NCBI GenBank assembly: GCA_012656075.1
Contig: JAAKBF010000028.1
Coordinates: 248,001 to 312,000, forward strand
Length of the DNA stretch: 64,000 nt
Direction: 5' to 3'
From: Phytophthora hibernalis
Taxonomy: Eukaryota > Oomycota > Peronosporomycetes > Peronosporales > Peronosporaceae
Both the position numbers and the translations under genes were made by a program. The notes under the pieces are model-generated. The model saw only the letters and a program-made list of their open reading frames with translations. It did not search any database and had not been told where the DNA came from. Positions 1-12,000 of this stretch are shown piece after piece (the first letter of the stretch is position 1; each line of letters begins with the position of its first letter).

Positions 1-5
1 CAGCC

Positions 6-2319
6 ATGCTCATCGACCACGCGCGTCGCAAGCACCGGCCGCTGTACGAGGTGTGGTACGACTTCCGAAACGCTTTCGGAAGTGTACCCCTCGGGCTGCT
101 GTGGGACGCCATGAAGCGGACGGGCATCCCAGCCGAGTACATCGCTGCCGTCCAGGGCCTGTACGACCACGCAGCCTTCATGGTGGGAAACGCAGGGGAC
201 GGCAGCACGGCGCCGATCCTGCAGCGCGTTGGAGTATTCCAGGGGTGCCCGCTGAGCCCACCACTGTTCTCGGCGGCGATCAGCCCTCCTCCACGCGTTG
301 CAGCTACTGCCCAGCTCGGGAGTACAGCTCTCGGGCGACGACCGCCCCGGGGTCTCCGCGTATGCCGACGACCTCAAGACCTTCAGCGGCACCAAGGCGG
401 GCGTCACCGAGCAACACGAGCTAGTGGCCATGTTCCTGCGATGGACCGGCATGGCGGCGAACCCGGCCAAGTGCAGATCGATGGGCGTGCGCCGCAACGG
501 CAACGGCGCCATCGAGGCGGACCACCTGGAACTGGCGCTGGACGACACGCCGATCCCCACGTTGACGCACCTGCAGTCGTACACGTACCTGGGGATCGGC
601 GACGGCTTCGATCACGTGCGCCGCCGCGTCGCGCTGGCGCCCAAGCTCAAGTCGCTCAAGCACGACATGACGGCGCTGATGGAGTCCGGCCTCGCGCCGT
701 GGCAGGTGGTTAAGGCCGTGAAGGTGTACCTCTACCCTCGGGTGGAGTACGCCCTCCGGCACCTGCGGCCCGACGACCAGCTGCTGGAGAGCTTCGACCT
801 CCACCTCCGCCGCGGCCTCCGCCACCTGCTTCGCCTCCCCAAGAGCGCCAACAACGACTTCGTGTACGCGCCGGTGTCGCGCGGCGGGATGGGCTTCCTG
901 CCGCTGGTGGAGCTGCACGCAGCGCTGCAGATCGCGCACGGGTGGCAAATGCTCAACTCGCCGGACCCATCCATCCGGCGCATCGCGCGCGAGCAGCTCC
1001 ATCAAGTCGCTGACGCGCGGCACCGGCTCGACAAGGAGCACTGGAAGCAGCGCGGCGACGAGCTGTGCGAGCTCCTCCTGAACGGGGAGCTCGGGACGTC
1101 GGCCCACGCGCCACCCAAGCGGCGCAACGGCGACATTGGCTCGCTGTGGGTCGACGTCCGCAAGAACCTCAAGGCCTTCCGGTTGAAGCTCGCGACCGCG
1201 CCCGCCAACCCAGAGTCCGGCGCACCGGCCAAGCCGCTGCAGCTTCGCGTGCCGCACCACACTGAGTGGCTGGACCACCGCAACGTGCTGCGGCACGTGA
1301 AGCAGCACATGAAGAACATACGCTGGCGGGCATGGTGCGACCACGTGGACCAAGGCCGGACGGCGCGCGCGCATGGCGGCATCGGGAGTGGCTTCCTGAC
1401 GAGGCCGCGGGGCATGTGGGAAAGCGACTACCGCTTCGCGGTGGCCGCCCGCCTCAACATGCTCGACACGGTGAACGTGCTCGCGCGCCGACGCCTCCGC
1501 GCCCACGACCGATGCCGCCGCCCGGGCTGTCGTTGGAAGGAGACGTTGGCACACGTCCTCAACCACTGCCCGGGCACGATGGACAGCATCCGCTGTCGCC
1601 ATGACGACGCGCTCAAGGAAATCGAGCGCACGCTCCACGCGTCGTCGGGCGACCGCCAGGGCCGCACCGAGCTCCGCACGAACCAGACCGTGCCGGGTCT
1701 GACTGGGCCAGCCCTGCGCCCCGACCTCCAGGTCTACAACCACGACCAACGCACGGTCGCGGTAGTGGACCTGGCGATCGCGTTCGACGAGCAGCCGCAC
1801 GACGACCCAGAGAGCTCAGGACTGGCCAAGGCGGCGGCCGAGAAGAAGGCCAAGTACGCGGGCATCAAGCGGCACCTCGAGCGCCAAGGGTGGAAGGTCC
1901 ACCTCTCGGCGCTCGTGTACGGCTCGCTGGGCTCGGTGGCACCCAATAACTACAAGGTGTACACCGAGCTCCTGGGGCTGCTCAAGTGCGATGCCAAGCG
2001 ACTGGACCGGCAGCTGTCGGTGACATGCATCCAGTCCAGCCGCCGCATCTGGAACTGGCACTGCGCCCAGCACCGCGCCAGGCAGCACCAAGACCAACCG
2101 GCCGCAAGGGGCAGGCGGGTGACGGAGACCGGGGGCTCCGTCGCGCACCGGTCGACGCTAGACGGCAACACTCTGGCCCGCGTCGGCCGAAAGGGCCCCA
2201 CCCAGGTAGGGAATCGCCCTCGGGAAACCCAGTCTGGTGTTCGACCAAGGGATGCTCCACCGCCACGGCGGAGGTGCATTTCGACAGTCGAACCTCAACC
2301 CGCTACATATCAGATATAG
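6..2319 (+). pseudogene. RT / CCHC knuckle / restriction-like endonuclease part of retrotransposon polyprotein (copy A)
   Basis: Seen: RT motifs FRNAFGSVP and VFQGCPLSPPLF, then YADDLKTF after a frame break near 284, where copy A has three C's against five in copy B. The RT thumb follows, then a CCHC knuckle (CRRPGC, then H and C around 1500-1570) and an RPDL motif near 1716 with VVDLAIAFDE downstream. Known: this C-terminal order is typical of elements with a restriction-like endonuclease (R2, NeSL, CRE, Utopia), where the enzyme nicks the target and RT primes on it. The frame ends at a TAG at 2317-2319. From the break to the stop (about 670 codons) the frame is open. The N-terminal half lies outside the window. 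Confidence 0.8.
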
Positions 2320-2480
2320 TTACAACTCTAGTTAGACATCGGATAGGAATTTCTTAGGAAGTTAACGGGTATACCGGATGGTAAATAAAATAAACACTTC
2401 TCTGTTCTAATCAGTGTGAAAACTGGTTTTCGTCAATCTTTGGCGATCTATTTCACATTTATTTCTGAACCTTCTGTTCT
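2320..2480 (+). other. 3' UTR of retrotransposon copy A with poly(A)-signal-like AATAAA
   Basis: AT-rich stretch between the polyprotein stop and the next unit, in contrast with the GC-rich coding region. AATAAA lies at 2384-2389 and a second overlapping copy follows. The same 3' UTR recurs at about 8903-9063, 15489-15649 and 22071-22232. No poly(A) tail, microsatellite or clear target-site duplication separates it from the 5' part of the following unit. Confidence 0.6.
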
Positions 2481-2629
2481 GCTAGCTTGCTAGTACGTTA
2501 CGGAGCGGTCTCCGGGGCTTTCACCTTTCCCCGCGAGGCCAACTACACTTGCATCTTTTCTACTTTTCCACCCTCGGCTGTCCACCTCGGCTGTCCCCCT
2601 CGTTGCGTCCTCCAACGTCCCTCTCCCCT

Positions 2630-2753
2630 TTTGGACCAATCAGACCGCAGCGATGCGACTCTTTTGGCCAATCAGGGAGCGCGCGCTGTCCACGGACAGC
2701 GACTGCTCCACGGCCAGCCAATCCAGTCTCGCCAGCGACGCGTCTTTTTATAG
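2630..2753 (+). promoter_or_regulatory. Candidate internal promoter: three CCAAT boxes and a TATA-like box (copy B)
   Basis: CCAAT occurs at 2636-2640, 2668-2672 and 2718-2722, and a TTTTTATAG box at 2745-2753. The cluster recurs in copies C, D and E. A caution: in copy C the reading frame is open from an ATG at 9236 through this stretch, so part of it may be coding. If it is a promoter, each unit's promoter sits directly after the 3' UTR of the unit before it. Confidence 0.4.
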
Positions 2754-2804
2754 CGCGGTCGGCGACGAGACGGGTACAGTCGGTGACCCGGCGGACGAGT
2801 GGGC

Positions 2805-2840
2805 GGATCCACTAGGTGTGGGGTTACACATTGTGGATCC
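2805..2840 (+). other. Hairpin with GGATCCAC / GTGGATCC arms in retrotransposon 5' region
   Basis: Perfect 8-bp inverted repeat at 2805-2812 and 2833-2840, with inner GTGT/ACAC that can extend the stem. It is conserved in copies C, D and E (for example 9388-9423). It may be an RNA structure in the 5' leader or a coding coincidence; I could not fold it into a known ribozyme. Confidence 0.45.
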
Positions 2841-4308
2841 GCTCTCACCGTTTTGGCCCTTTCCGGGCCGGAAACGGAGCCCGGAGAGGCCCCACGCGCG
2901 GTGCCACTGCTCGGCACCGGCGACCCTTCAGCGGCTGCAACTTCGGGCACGGGTCCGGGACCCGCAGCGCCCATTGCGCCGCGACCCCTCACGCGCCTCG
3001 AGCCCGCTGGCCCCCAAGCGCACACCCGCCCCGCCGCCACGACCTTGCGTCGTTTCGGGGATCCACTGCTGGATCCACCGTCCGCTGGCGACAGTGGACG
3101 GTCCGCTGGCGCGGGAGGGGGCAGCGCACCCTCCGCACTTGGCCCCACTATCGGCCGAATGCTGGCCGCTCAGGCCGCACAGGCTTCAGCCCGTACGGCC
3201 GGCCGCCGAAGAAGCACCGCCGAGCGCCGGCCGCCACGACGCCCCCACGCCTCCGCCGGACCCCAAGCGCGCCCGCTGGCTGGCCAAGGTCCCTCGCCCG
3301 CCCCTCCGCCCGCCGCCGCCGCCCCAAGACCCTCCAGTGATGTGGCACGACCCGGCAGGGCGGGCGAAATGCTGCCCGTGCCGGTCGGGCCCGGGGCCGC
3401 CGCCACTGCTCGCGCGCTGGCGGCCGCCTACGGCCCCAGCGACTTCGACGACGGCCCCAGCGACGACGAGGACGCTCAAGACGACCGCGCCGCCGCTGCC
3501 AGGACCTCCGCAGACCCCGCGAGTGTGCTGCCTCGACCCGGCAGGGCGGGCGGCATGCTCGCTGCCATGCCAGCGCCTGGCGCCGCGCCGGCTGCCACTA
3601 CCGCAGCTATTGCTGAGACGGTAGTCGCAGCCGACGCCGCGGCCCCACACGGCGCAGCACACACCAGCACCCCGGCTGCCGTGGCCATGGACGTCGACGA
3701 GGGCGCACGGCAGCCCAGGACGTGCGACCAGCAGCAGCTTGTGCAGCGCTCGGGCGGCAAGCGACGCCGCCTGAACGCCGGCGATGATGAAGACCAGCGG
3801 GAGCTGGCCGAGCTCTTGCTCGCGGACGAGGACGAGGCCGGCGCCGAACACCTCGCGCCCAGGCTGCCCACGGCCAGCGCTCACCCGGCCTCCGTCCTCT
3901 CCGTGTACGTGCACGCTGCACCTCGCTTCGACTGCACGCTGTGCACGTACACGGCTGCCAGCTTCGCGTCGCTCAAGCGCCACAGGGACTCTCGGCACCG
4001 ACGCACAGTCTTCCTGGACAGGTTCTCGGCTGGCTGTGCGTGCGGAACGCCCTTCGCCTCGAGGTTGGCCGCTGCCAGACACGCGCAAGCGTGCGCCAAC
4101 CTCGGCAACAATTCGGCGGCGACTTCGACGGCAGCAAAGGCATCAAGCCCCACTGCTGCCGGAGTCAGAACCACCGTCCCTGCAGCGACCACCGCCGCGC
4201 CTGACCTGCCCCGCCAAATTCCCTCGGAGCTCGTTGCGTCCCCCGCAGCCGAGCTCCACCAACGCTGCAGTGCAGGCCCAGGTCGACGCAGAGCAGCAGG
4301 CCCGAGAC

Positions 4309-4533
4309 CGCTGGGGCCCACCACTCCCTCGCACGCTGGTGGCCTCCCGAGTTGCTGACCGACTCGGCGAGGTGCCGCCGCCGCGCTGGGGCCCATCGCT
4401 TCCACGAGAGGTGGTGGTTTCCCGCGTTGCGGCGCGGCTGGAAGCGGTTCCAACCCCACGCTGGGGACCCCGCTTCCACGCAGCGTCGTCGCGACCAGGA
4501 TCGCGGGTCGCCACGCTCCTCCTCCCCGGATCC
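4309..4533 (+). repeat. Three 75-bp tandem repeats coding RWGP-type 25-residue units
   Basis: In one frame the protein repeats every 25 residues: each unit begins RWGP, the first two continue xLPR and end RLxxVPxP, and the third diverges. Units start at 4309, 4384 and 4459. Equivalent repeats start at 10895 (copy C) and 17479 (copy D). They lie between the zinc fingers and RNase H, in a frame different from both, which helps to locate the frame breaks. Function unknown. Confidence 0.7.
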
Positions 4534-7500
4534 GTCGATGTTGGACGAGGAGATGAAGGAGAGCGAGCCGCCGGACCCGGCCCGCAGCGCAGCGGACGAA
4601 GAGACCAAGGACGCCGAACCGATGGACGGGGCGACGGAGTCCACGACGGACAGCGACCCGCCCACGACGATATCCCGGGAGTGGCGCCTCCAATTCGACG
4701 GAGCTTGCCGTGGAGGGCCCAACCCCGGTGGCGCTGGCGCACTGCTCTACGACCCCGAGGGTGTCGTCGTGTGGACGGGTTCGCACTACATGCCGGGCGC
4801 CAAGGAGACGAACAACACGGCCGAGTACACGGCCCTCCTGATCGGTGCCCGCGCAGCAGCAGACCACGGGGCACGACAGCTGCGCGTCGAGGGCGACAGC
4901 CTGCTGGTCATCCGCCAAGTCAAGGGGCTGTACGCCACCAAGAGCACCCGACTGCGGCAGCTCCGGAACGCTGTTCGCCACGAACTGGCTCGGGTGGGGC
5001 AACACTCGCTCCACCACATCGACCGGCAAGGCAACGCGTTCGCGGACCGCCTCGCCAACCGGGCGCTCGACATGAAGAGCGACAAGGTCGAGTGCAAGGA
5101 GCACCCGGTGACCGGCGCGTGCACGACATACATGGGCTCGCCCTCAGCGGGTCCGCCAGCGACACCGCCGCCTACCACTGCAGACATCGCAATGGTGGAC
5201 GCGGGAAGCGACGACGAGCTCCGAGCAGACATCGACGAAGGTGAAGTGTACGCTCCGATGCGCTTGGAGCCCGGCGTGATCCCCGCCCGCCGCCCTCGCC
5301 TTCGCCTCCGCCAGCTGACCGACGACGAGATGGAGGCAGCTGGTGCGGTGGTGGAGCGCTTGAGCGCGGCCCTGTCGGCCAAGATCGCGGACGCCGACGA
5401 CTGGGAGACAGCGGAGGGTTACATCACAGCCCTCCCGTACATGCTGTACGACAAGCTGCAGCCCTACACTCAGGTACGGCAGGGCTCTGCTCGACCGCCC
5501 GCACCCCAGCCACAGCGCCGAGACCCCCAAGAGCAGGTGGAAGACCACCAGGAGACACAGCACGAGGCTACTGGGCAGCCGGACCAACCAAGTGACCCGG
5601 CACCGACGCGCCGCCGACGACGAGGAAGGCGCAAGGGCCGCCGCCAGCGACGTCACCCCCGACGGGCTAACGGCGGAGGTGGGGGCCGACAGCAGCGGAA
5701 GCAACGGCGTCCACGCCCCCACGCGGGACACGCCACCACAGGGAGCACCGCATCGACGAAGCCATCGACGAGCTGCGTGCGCTGGAGCGTGCCCGCCCCC
5801 AAGCTCGCCCGGCCATCGACAAAGCCCGCCGTCGTGTCGGGCGGATCCGATCGGCGATCGAGCAGCAGCTTCTGCGCCACCGCTTCGACACAGCGGAGAA
5901 GGAGTGCGTGGATGGCATTTTGGCTGCAGCTCGCGCGGAAAGTGACGCACATGCAGCAGCAAGGGCGACCGCGGCACCAGGGATGATCGCGTCCCCAGAG
6001 GCTGCAGCGACCAGCGACACGGAACAGCAGGACGACGACGGCACCTGCCCCATCCCGAGCGACGTGCTGTGGAAGTTCTTCGACGACGTCAACACTCCGC
6101 GGTCGACGTTCGACCCGGAGGCACCCGAGGGTGCTGTTTTCCGTGCTGCGATGGATCGACTTCCAGCGGCCCAGCGATTCACGGAGTTGCTGAAGGAGGC
6201 GCCGTCCACGGACGACATCGAAGTCCAGCTGCAGCACGTGAGCAGCACCTCCAGTCCTGGCCTGGACGGCGTCGGCTACGACGTGTACAAGCGCTTCGTG
6301 ACGCAGCTGCTGCCGGTGCTCAAAGCGGCGTTCAAGCGCTGCTGGACGCACAAGAAGGTGCCTCAGAGCTGGAAGCTCGGCGTGGTACGCCTACTCTATA
6401 AGAAGGGCGCGCGTGACGACCCGGCAAACTGGAGGCCCATCTGCCTCCAGCAGGCCATCTACAAGCTCTACACGGGGTTCTCGCGCGGCGACTCACCCGC
6501 TGGCAGGACGCCAACGACCGCCACGCGCCCGGCCAGAAGGGGTTTCGACCGGTGAATGGCTGTGGGGAACACAACTTCCTCGCAGCCATGCTCATCGACC
6601 ACGCGCGTCGCAAGCACCGGCCGCTGTACGAGGTGTGGTACGACTTCCGAAACGCTTTCGGAAGTGTACCCTCGGGCTGCTGTGGGACGCCATGAAGCGG
6701 ACGGGCATCCCAGCCGAGTACATCGCTGCCGTCCAGGGCCTGTACGACCACGCAGCCTTCATGGTGGGAAACGCAGGGGACGGCAGCACGGCGCCGATCC
6801 TGCAGCGCGTTGGAGTATTCCAGGGGTGCCCGCTGAGCCCACCACTGTTCTCGGCGGCGATCAGCCCCCTCCTCCACGCGTTGCAGCTACTGCCCAGCTC
6901 GGGAGTACAGCTCTCGGGCGACGACCGCCCCGGGGTCTCCGCGTATGCCGACGACCTCAAGACCTTCAGCGGCACCAAGGCGGGCGTCACCGAGCAACAC
7001 GAGCTAGTGGCCATGTTCCTGCGATGGACCGGCATGGCGGCGAACCCGGCCAAGTGCAGATCGATGGGCGTGCGCCGCAACGGCAACGGCGCCATCGAGG
7101 CGGACCACCTGGAACTGGCGCTGGACGACACGCCGATCCCCACGTTGACGCACCTGCAGTCGTACACGTACCTGGGGATCGGCGACGGCTTCGATCACGT
7201 GCGCCGCCGCGTCGCGCTGGCGCCCAAGCTCAAGTCGCTCAAGCACGACATGACGGCGCTGATGGAGTCCGGCCTCGCGCCGTGGCAGGTGGTTAAGGCC
7301 GTGAAGGTGTACCTCTACCCTCGGGTGGAGTACGCCCTCCGGCACCTGCGGCCCGACGACCAGCTGCTGGAGAGCTTCGACCTCCACCTCCGCCGCGGCC
7401 TCCGCCACCTGCTTCGCCTCCCCAAGAGCGCCAACAACGACTTCGTGTACGCGCCGGTGTCGCGCGGCGGGATGGGCTTCCTGCCGCTGGTGGAGCTGCA

Positions 7501-9063
7501 CGCAGCGCTGCAGATCGCGCACGGGTGGCAAATGCTCAACTCGCCGGACCCATCCATCCGGCGCATCGCGCGCGAGCAGCTCCATCAAGTCGCTGACGCG
7601 CGGCACCGGCTCGACAAGGAGCACTGGAAGCAGCGCGGCGACGAGCTGTGCGAGCTCCTCCTGAACGGGGAGCTCGGGACGTCGGCCCACGCGCCACCCA
7701 AGCGGCGCAACGGCGACATTGGCTCGCTGTGGGTCGACGTCCGCAAGAACCTCAAGGCCTTCCGGTTGAAGCTCGCGACCGCGCCCGCCAACCCAGAGTC
7801 CGGCGCACCGGCCAAGCCGCTGCAGCTTCGCGTGCCGCACCACACTGAGTGGCTGGACCACCGCAACGTGCTGCGGCACGTGAAGCAGCACATGAAGAAC
7901 ATACGCTGGCGGGCATGGTGCGACCACGTGGACCAAGGCCGGACGGCGCGCGCGCATGGCGGCATCGGGAGTGGCTTCCTGACGAGGCCGCGGGGCATGT
8001 GGGAAAGCGACTACCGCTTCGCGGTGGCCGCCCGCCTCAACATGCTCGACACGGTGAACGTGCTCGCGCGCCGACGCCTCCGCGCCCACGACCGATGCCG
8101 CCGCCCGGGCTGTCGTTGGAAGGAGACGTTGGCACACGTCCTCAACCACTGCCCGGGCACGATGGACAGCATCCGCTGTCGCCATGACGACGCGCTCAAG
8201 GAAATCGAGCGCACGCTCCACGCGTCGTCGGGCGACCGCCAGGGCCGCACCGAGCTCCGCACGAACCAGACCGTGCCGGGTCTGACTGGGCCAGCCCTGC
8301 GCCCCGACCTCCAGGTCTACAACCACGACCAACGCACGGTCGCGGTAGTGGACCTGGCGATCGCGTTCGACGAGCAGCCGCACGACGACCCAGAGAGCTC
8401 AGGACTGGCCAAGGCGGCGGCCGAGAAGAAGGCCAAGTACGCGGGCATCAAGCGGCACCTCGAGCGCCAAGGGTGGAAGGTCCACCTCTCGGCGCTCGTG
8501 TACGGCTCGCTGGGCTCGGTGGCACCCAATAACTACAAGGTGTACACCGAGCTCCTGGGGCTGCTCAAGTGCGATGCCAAGCGACTGGACCGGCAGCTGT
8601 CGGTGACATGCATCCAGTCCAGCCGCCGCATCTGGAACTGGCACTGCGCCCAGCACCGCGCCAGGCAGCACCAAGACCAACCGGCCGCAAGGGGCAGGCG
8701 GGTGACGGAGACCGGGGGCTCCGTCGCGCACCGGTCGACGCTAGACGGCAACACTCTGGCCCGCGTCGGCCGAAAGGGCCCCACCCAGGTAGGGAATCGC
8801 CCTCGGGAAACCCAGTCTGGTGTTCGACCAAGGGATGCTCCACCGCCACGGCGGAGGTGCATTTCGACAGTCGAACCTCAACCCGCTACATATCAGATAT
8901 AGTTACAACTCTAGTTAGACATCGGATAGGAATTTCTTAGGAAGTTAACGGGTATACCGGATGGTAAATAAAATAAACACTTCTCTGTTCTAATCAGTGT
9001 GAAAACTGGTTTTCGTCAATCTTTGGCGATCTATTTCACATTTATTTCTGAACCTTCTGTTCT

Positions 9064-12000
9064 GCTAGCTTGCTAGTACGTTACGGAGCGGTCTCCGGGG
9101 CTTTCACCTTTCCCCGCGAGGCCAACTACACTTGCATCTTTTCTACTTTTCCACCCTCGGCTGTCCACCTCGGCTGTCCCCCTCGTTGCGTCCTCCAACG
9201 TCCCTCTCCCCTTTTGGACCAATCAGACCGCAGCGATGCGACTCTTTTGGCCAATCAGGGAGCGCGCGCTGTCCACGGACAGCGACTGCTCCACGGCCAG
9301 CCAATCCAGTCTCGCCAGCGACGCGTCTTTTTATAGCGCGGTCGGCGACGAGACGGGTACAGTCGGTGACCCGGCGGACGAGTGGGCGGATCCACTAGGT
9401 GTGGGGTTACACATTGTGGATCCGCTCTCACCCGTTTTGGCCCTTTCCGGGCCGGAAACGGAGCCCGGAGAGGCCCCACGCGCGGTGCCACTGCTCGGCA
9501 CCGGCGACCCTTCAGCGGCTGCAACTTCGGGCACGGGTCCGGGACCCGCAGCGCCCATTGCGCCGCGACCCCTCACGCGCCTCGAGCCCGCTGGCCCCCA
9601 AGCGCACACCCGCCCCGCCGCCACGACCTTGCGTCGTTTCGGGGATCCACTGCTGGATCCACCGTCCGCTGGCGACAGTGGACGGTCCGCTGGCGCGGGA
9701 GGGGGCAGCGCACCCTCCGCACTTGGCCCCACTATCGGCCGAATGCTGGCCGCTCAGGCCGCACAGGCTTCTCAGCCCGTACGGCCGGCCGCCGAAGAAG
9801 CACCGCCGAGCGCCGGCCGCCACGACGCCCCCACGCCTCCGCCGGACCCCAAGCGCGCCCGCTGGCTGGCCAAGGTCCCTCGCCCGCCCCTCCGCCCGCC
9901 GCCGCCGCCCCAAGACCCTCCAGTGATGTGGCACGACCCGGCAGGGCGGGCGAAATGCTGCCCGTGCCGGTCGGGCCCGGGGCCGCCGCCACTGCTCGCG
10001 CGCTGGCGGCCGCCTACGGCCCCAGCGACTTCGACGACGGCCCCAGCGACGACGAGGACGCTCAAGACGACCGCGCCGCCGCTGCCAGGACCTCCGCAGA
10101 CCCCGCGAGTGTGCTGCCTCGACCCGGCAGGGCGGGCGGCATGCTCGCTGCCATGCCAGCGCCTGGCGCCGCGCCGGCTGCCACTACCGCAGCTATTGCT
10201 GAGACGGTAGTCGCAGCCGACGCCGCGGCCCCACACGGCGCAGCACACACCAGCACCCCGGCTGCCGTGGCCATGGACGTCGACGAGGGCGCACGGCAGC
10301 CCAGGACGTGCGACCAGCAGCAGCTTGTGCAGCGCTCGGGCGGCAAGCGACGCCGCCTGAACGCCGGCGATGATGAAGACCAGCGGGAGCTGGCCGAGCT
10401 CTTGCTCGCGGACGAGGACGAGGCCGGCGCCGAACACCTCGCGCCCAGGCTGCCCACGGCCAGCGCTCACCCGGCCTCCGTCCTCTCCGTGTACGTGCAC
10501 GCTGCACCTCGCTTCGACTGCACGCTGTGCACGTACACGGCTGCCAGCTTCGCGTCGCTCAAGCGCCACAGGGACTCTCGGCACCGACGCACAGTCTTCC
10601 TGGACAGGTTCTCGGCTGGCTGTGCGTGCGGAACGCCCTTCGCCTCGAGGTTGGCCGCTGCCAGACACGCGCAAGCGTGCGCCAACCTCGGCAACAATTC
10701 GGCGGCGACTTCGACGGCAGCAAAGGCATCAAGCCCCACTGCTGCCGGAGTCAGAACCACCGTCCCTGCAGCGACCACCGCCGCGCCTGACCTGCCCCGC
10801 CAAATTCCCTCGGAGCTCGTTGCGTCCCCCGCAGCCGAGCTCCACCAACGCTGCAGTGCAGGCCCAGGTCGACGCAGAGCAGCAGGCCCGAGACCGCTGG
10901 GGCCCACCACTCCCTCGCACGCTGGTGGCCTCCCGAGTTGCTGACCGACTCGGCGAGGTGCCGCCGCCGCGCTGGGGCCCATCGCTTCCACGAGAGGTGG
11001 TGGTTTCCCGCGTTGCGGCGCGGCTGGAAGCGGTTCCAACCCCACGCTGGGGACCCCGCTTCCACGCAGCGTCGTCGCGACCAGGATCGCGGGTCGCCAC
11101 GCTCCTCCTCCCCGGATCCGTCGATGTTGGACGAGGAGATGAAGGAGAGCGAGCCGCCGGACCCGGCCCGCAGCGCAGCGGACGAAGAGACCAAGGACGC
11201 CGAACCGATGGACGGGGCGACGGAGTCCACGACGGACAGCGACCCGCCCACGACGATATCCCGGGAGTGGCGCCTCCAATTCGACGGAGCTTGCCGTGGA
11301 GGGCCCAACCCCGGTGGCGCTGGCGCACTGCTCTACGACCCCGAGGGTGTCGTCGTGTGGACGGGTTCGCACTACATGCCGGGCGCCAAGGAGACGAACA
11401 ACACGGCCGAGTACACGGCCCTCCTGATCGGTGCCCGCGCAGCAGCAGACCACGGGGCACGACAGCTGCGCGTCGAGGGCGACAGCCTGCTGGTCATCCG
11501 CCAAGTCAAGGGGCTGTACGCCACCAAGAGCACCCGACTGCGGCAGCTCCGGAACGCTGTTCGCCACGAACTGGCTCGGGTGGGGCAACACTCGCTCCAC
11601 CACATCGACCGGCAAGGCAACGCGTTCGCGGACCGCCTCGCCAACCGGGCGCTCGACATGAAGAGCGACAAGGTCGAGTGCAAGGAGCACCCGGTGACCG
11701 GCGCGTGCACGACATACATGGGCTCGCCCTCAGCGGGTCCGCCAGCGACACCGCCGCCTACCACTGCAGACATCGCAATGGTGGACGCGGGAAGCGACGA
11801 CGAGCTCCGAGCAGACATCGACGAAGGTGAAGTGTACGCTCCGATGCGCTTGGAGCCCGGCGTGATCCCCGCCCGCCGCCCTCGCCTTCGCCTCCGCCAG
11901 CTGACCGACGACGAGATGGAGGCAGCTGGTGCGGTGGTGGAGCGCTTGAGCGCGGCCCTGTCGGCCAAGATCGCGGACGCCGACGACTGGGAGACAGCGG

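Larger units (their letters stand above)
1..2480 (+). mobile_element. Utopia-like non-LTR retrotransposon, copy A (3' part; cut by window edge)
   Basis: This is the 3' 2.5 kb of the tandem retrotransposon. The window opens inside the reverse transcriptase, so the array continues to the left. It holds the RT core and thumb, the CCHC knuckle, the restriction-like endonuclease and a 3' UTR. The boundary at 2480 is nominal: units abut with no visible target sequence, so I used the same landmark (a gctagcttgc just after the 3' UTR) in every copy. Confidence 0.85.
2653..8902 (+). pseudogene. Retrotransposon polyprotein: ZnF, RNase HI, RT, CCHC, restriction-like endonuclease (copy B)
   Basis: The domains are clear but lie in different frames. 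C2H2 finger CTLC..KRHRDSRH near 3933-3996 and a second Cys/His group at 4039-4095. Three 25-residue repeats starting RWGP at 4309, 4384 and 4459. RNase HI at 4682-5074 with FDGACRGGPNPGG, NNTAEY, VEGDSLLV and HIDRQGN..AD, so all four acidic/His positions are present. A charged helical region near 5750-5940. RT from about 6100, with SSPGLDGVGYD at 6250, LARRLTRWQD and QKGFRPVNGC about 6480-6560, and YADD at 6944-6955. CCHC from 8096 and RPDL near 8300. Copy B alone reads without a break from about 6680 to the TAG at 8902. Breaks occur near 4250, 4530, 5500-5740, 6480 and 6669. The first Met (2653) is the earliest that keeps the N-terminal frame open. Confidence 0.8.
2481..9063 (+). mobile_element. 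Utopia-like non-LTR retrotransposon, copy B (complete unit)
   Basis: Complete 6583-bp unit in a head-to-tail array. Order seen: 5' region with CCAAT and TATA-like boxes, Ala/Pro-rich N-terminus, C2H2 fingers, 25-residue repeats, RNase HI, coiled coil, RT, CCHC, restriction-like endonuclease, 3' UTR. An RNase H domain ahead of RT is the arrangement published for oomycete Utopia elements, which target U2 snRNA genes. Assignment to Utopia rests on that architecture, not on a phylogeny. I see no U2 gene at the junctions. Confidence 0.8.

Noticed and set aside
421..1800. Long minus-strand open frame (459 codons) recurring in every array copy
   Set aside because: It is exactly antisense to the RT/endonuclease coding region, Arg/Val/His-rich from GC-rich codons, and has no motif. 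Treated as a shadow of the sense strand.
2487..2815. Short open frames of 88 codons in the 5' region of each unit
   Set aside because: They overlap the promoter-like region, end quickly, and have no motif.
2805..2840. Possible HDV-like self-cleaving ribozyme at the 5' end of the retrotransposon unit
   Set aside because: A hairpin is present, but I could not identify the nested double-pseudoknot arrangement or the catalytic C; kept only as a hairpin.
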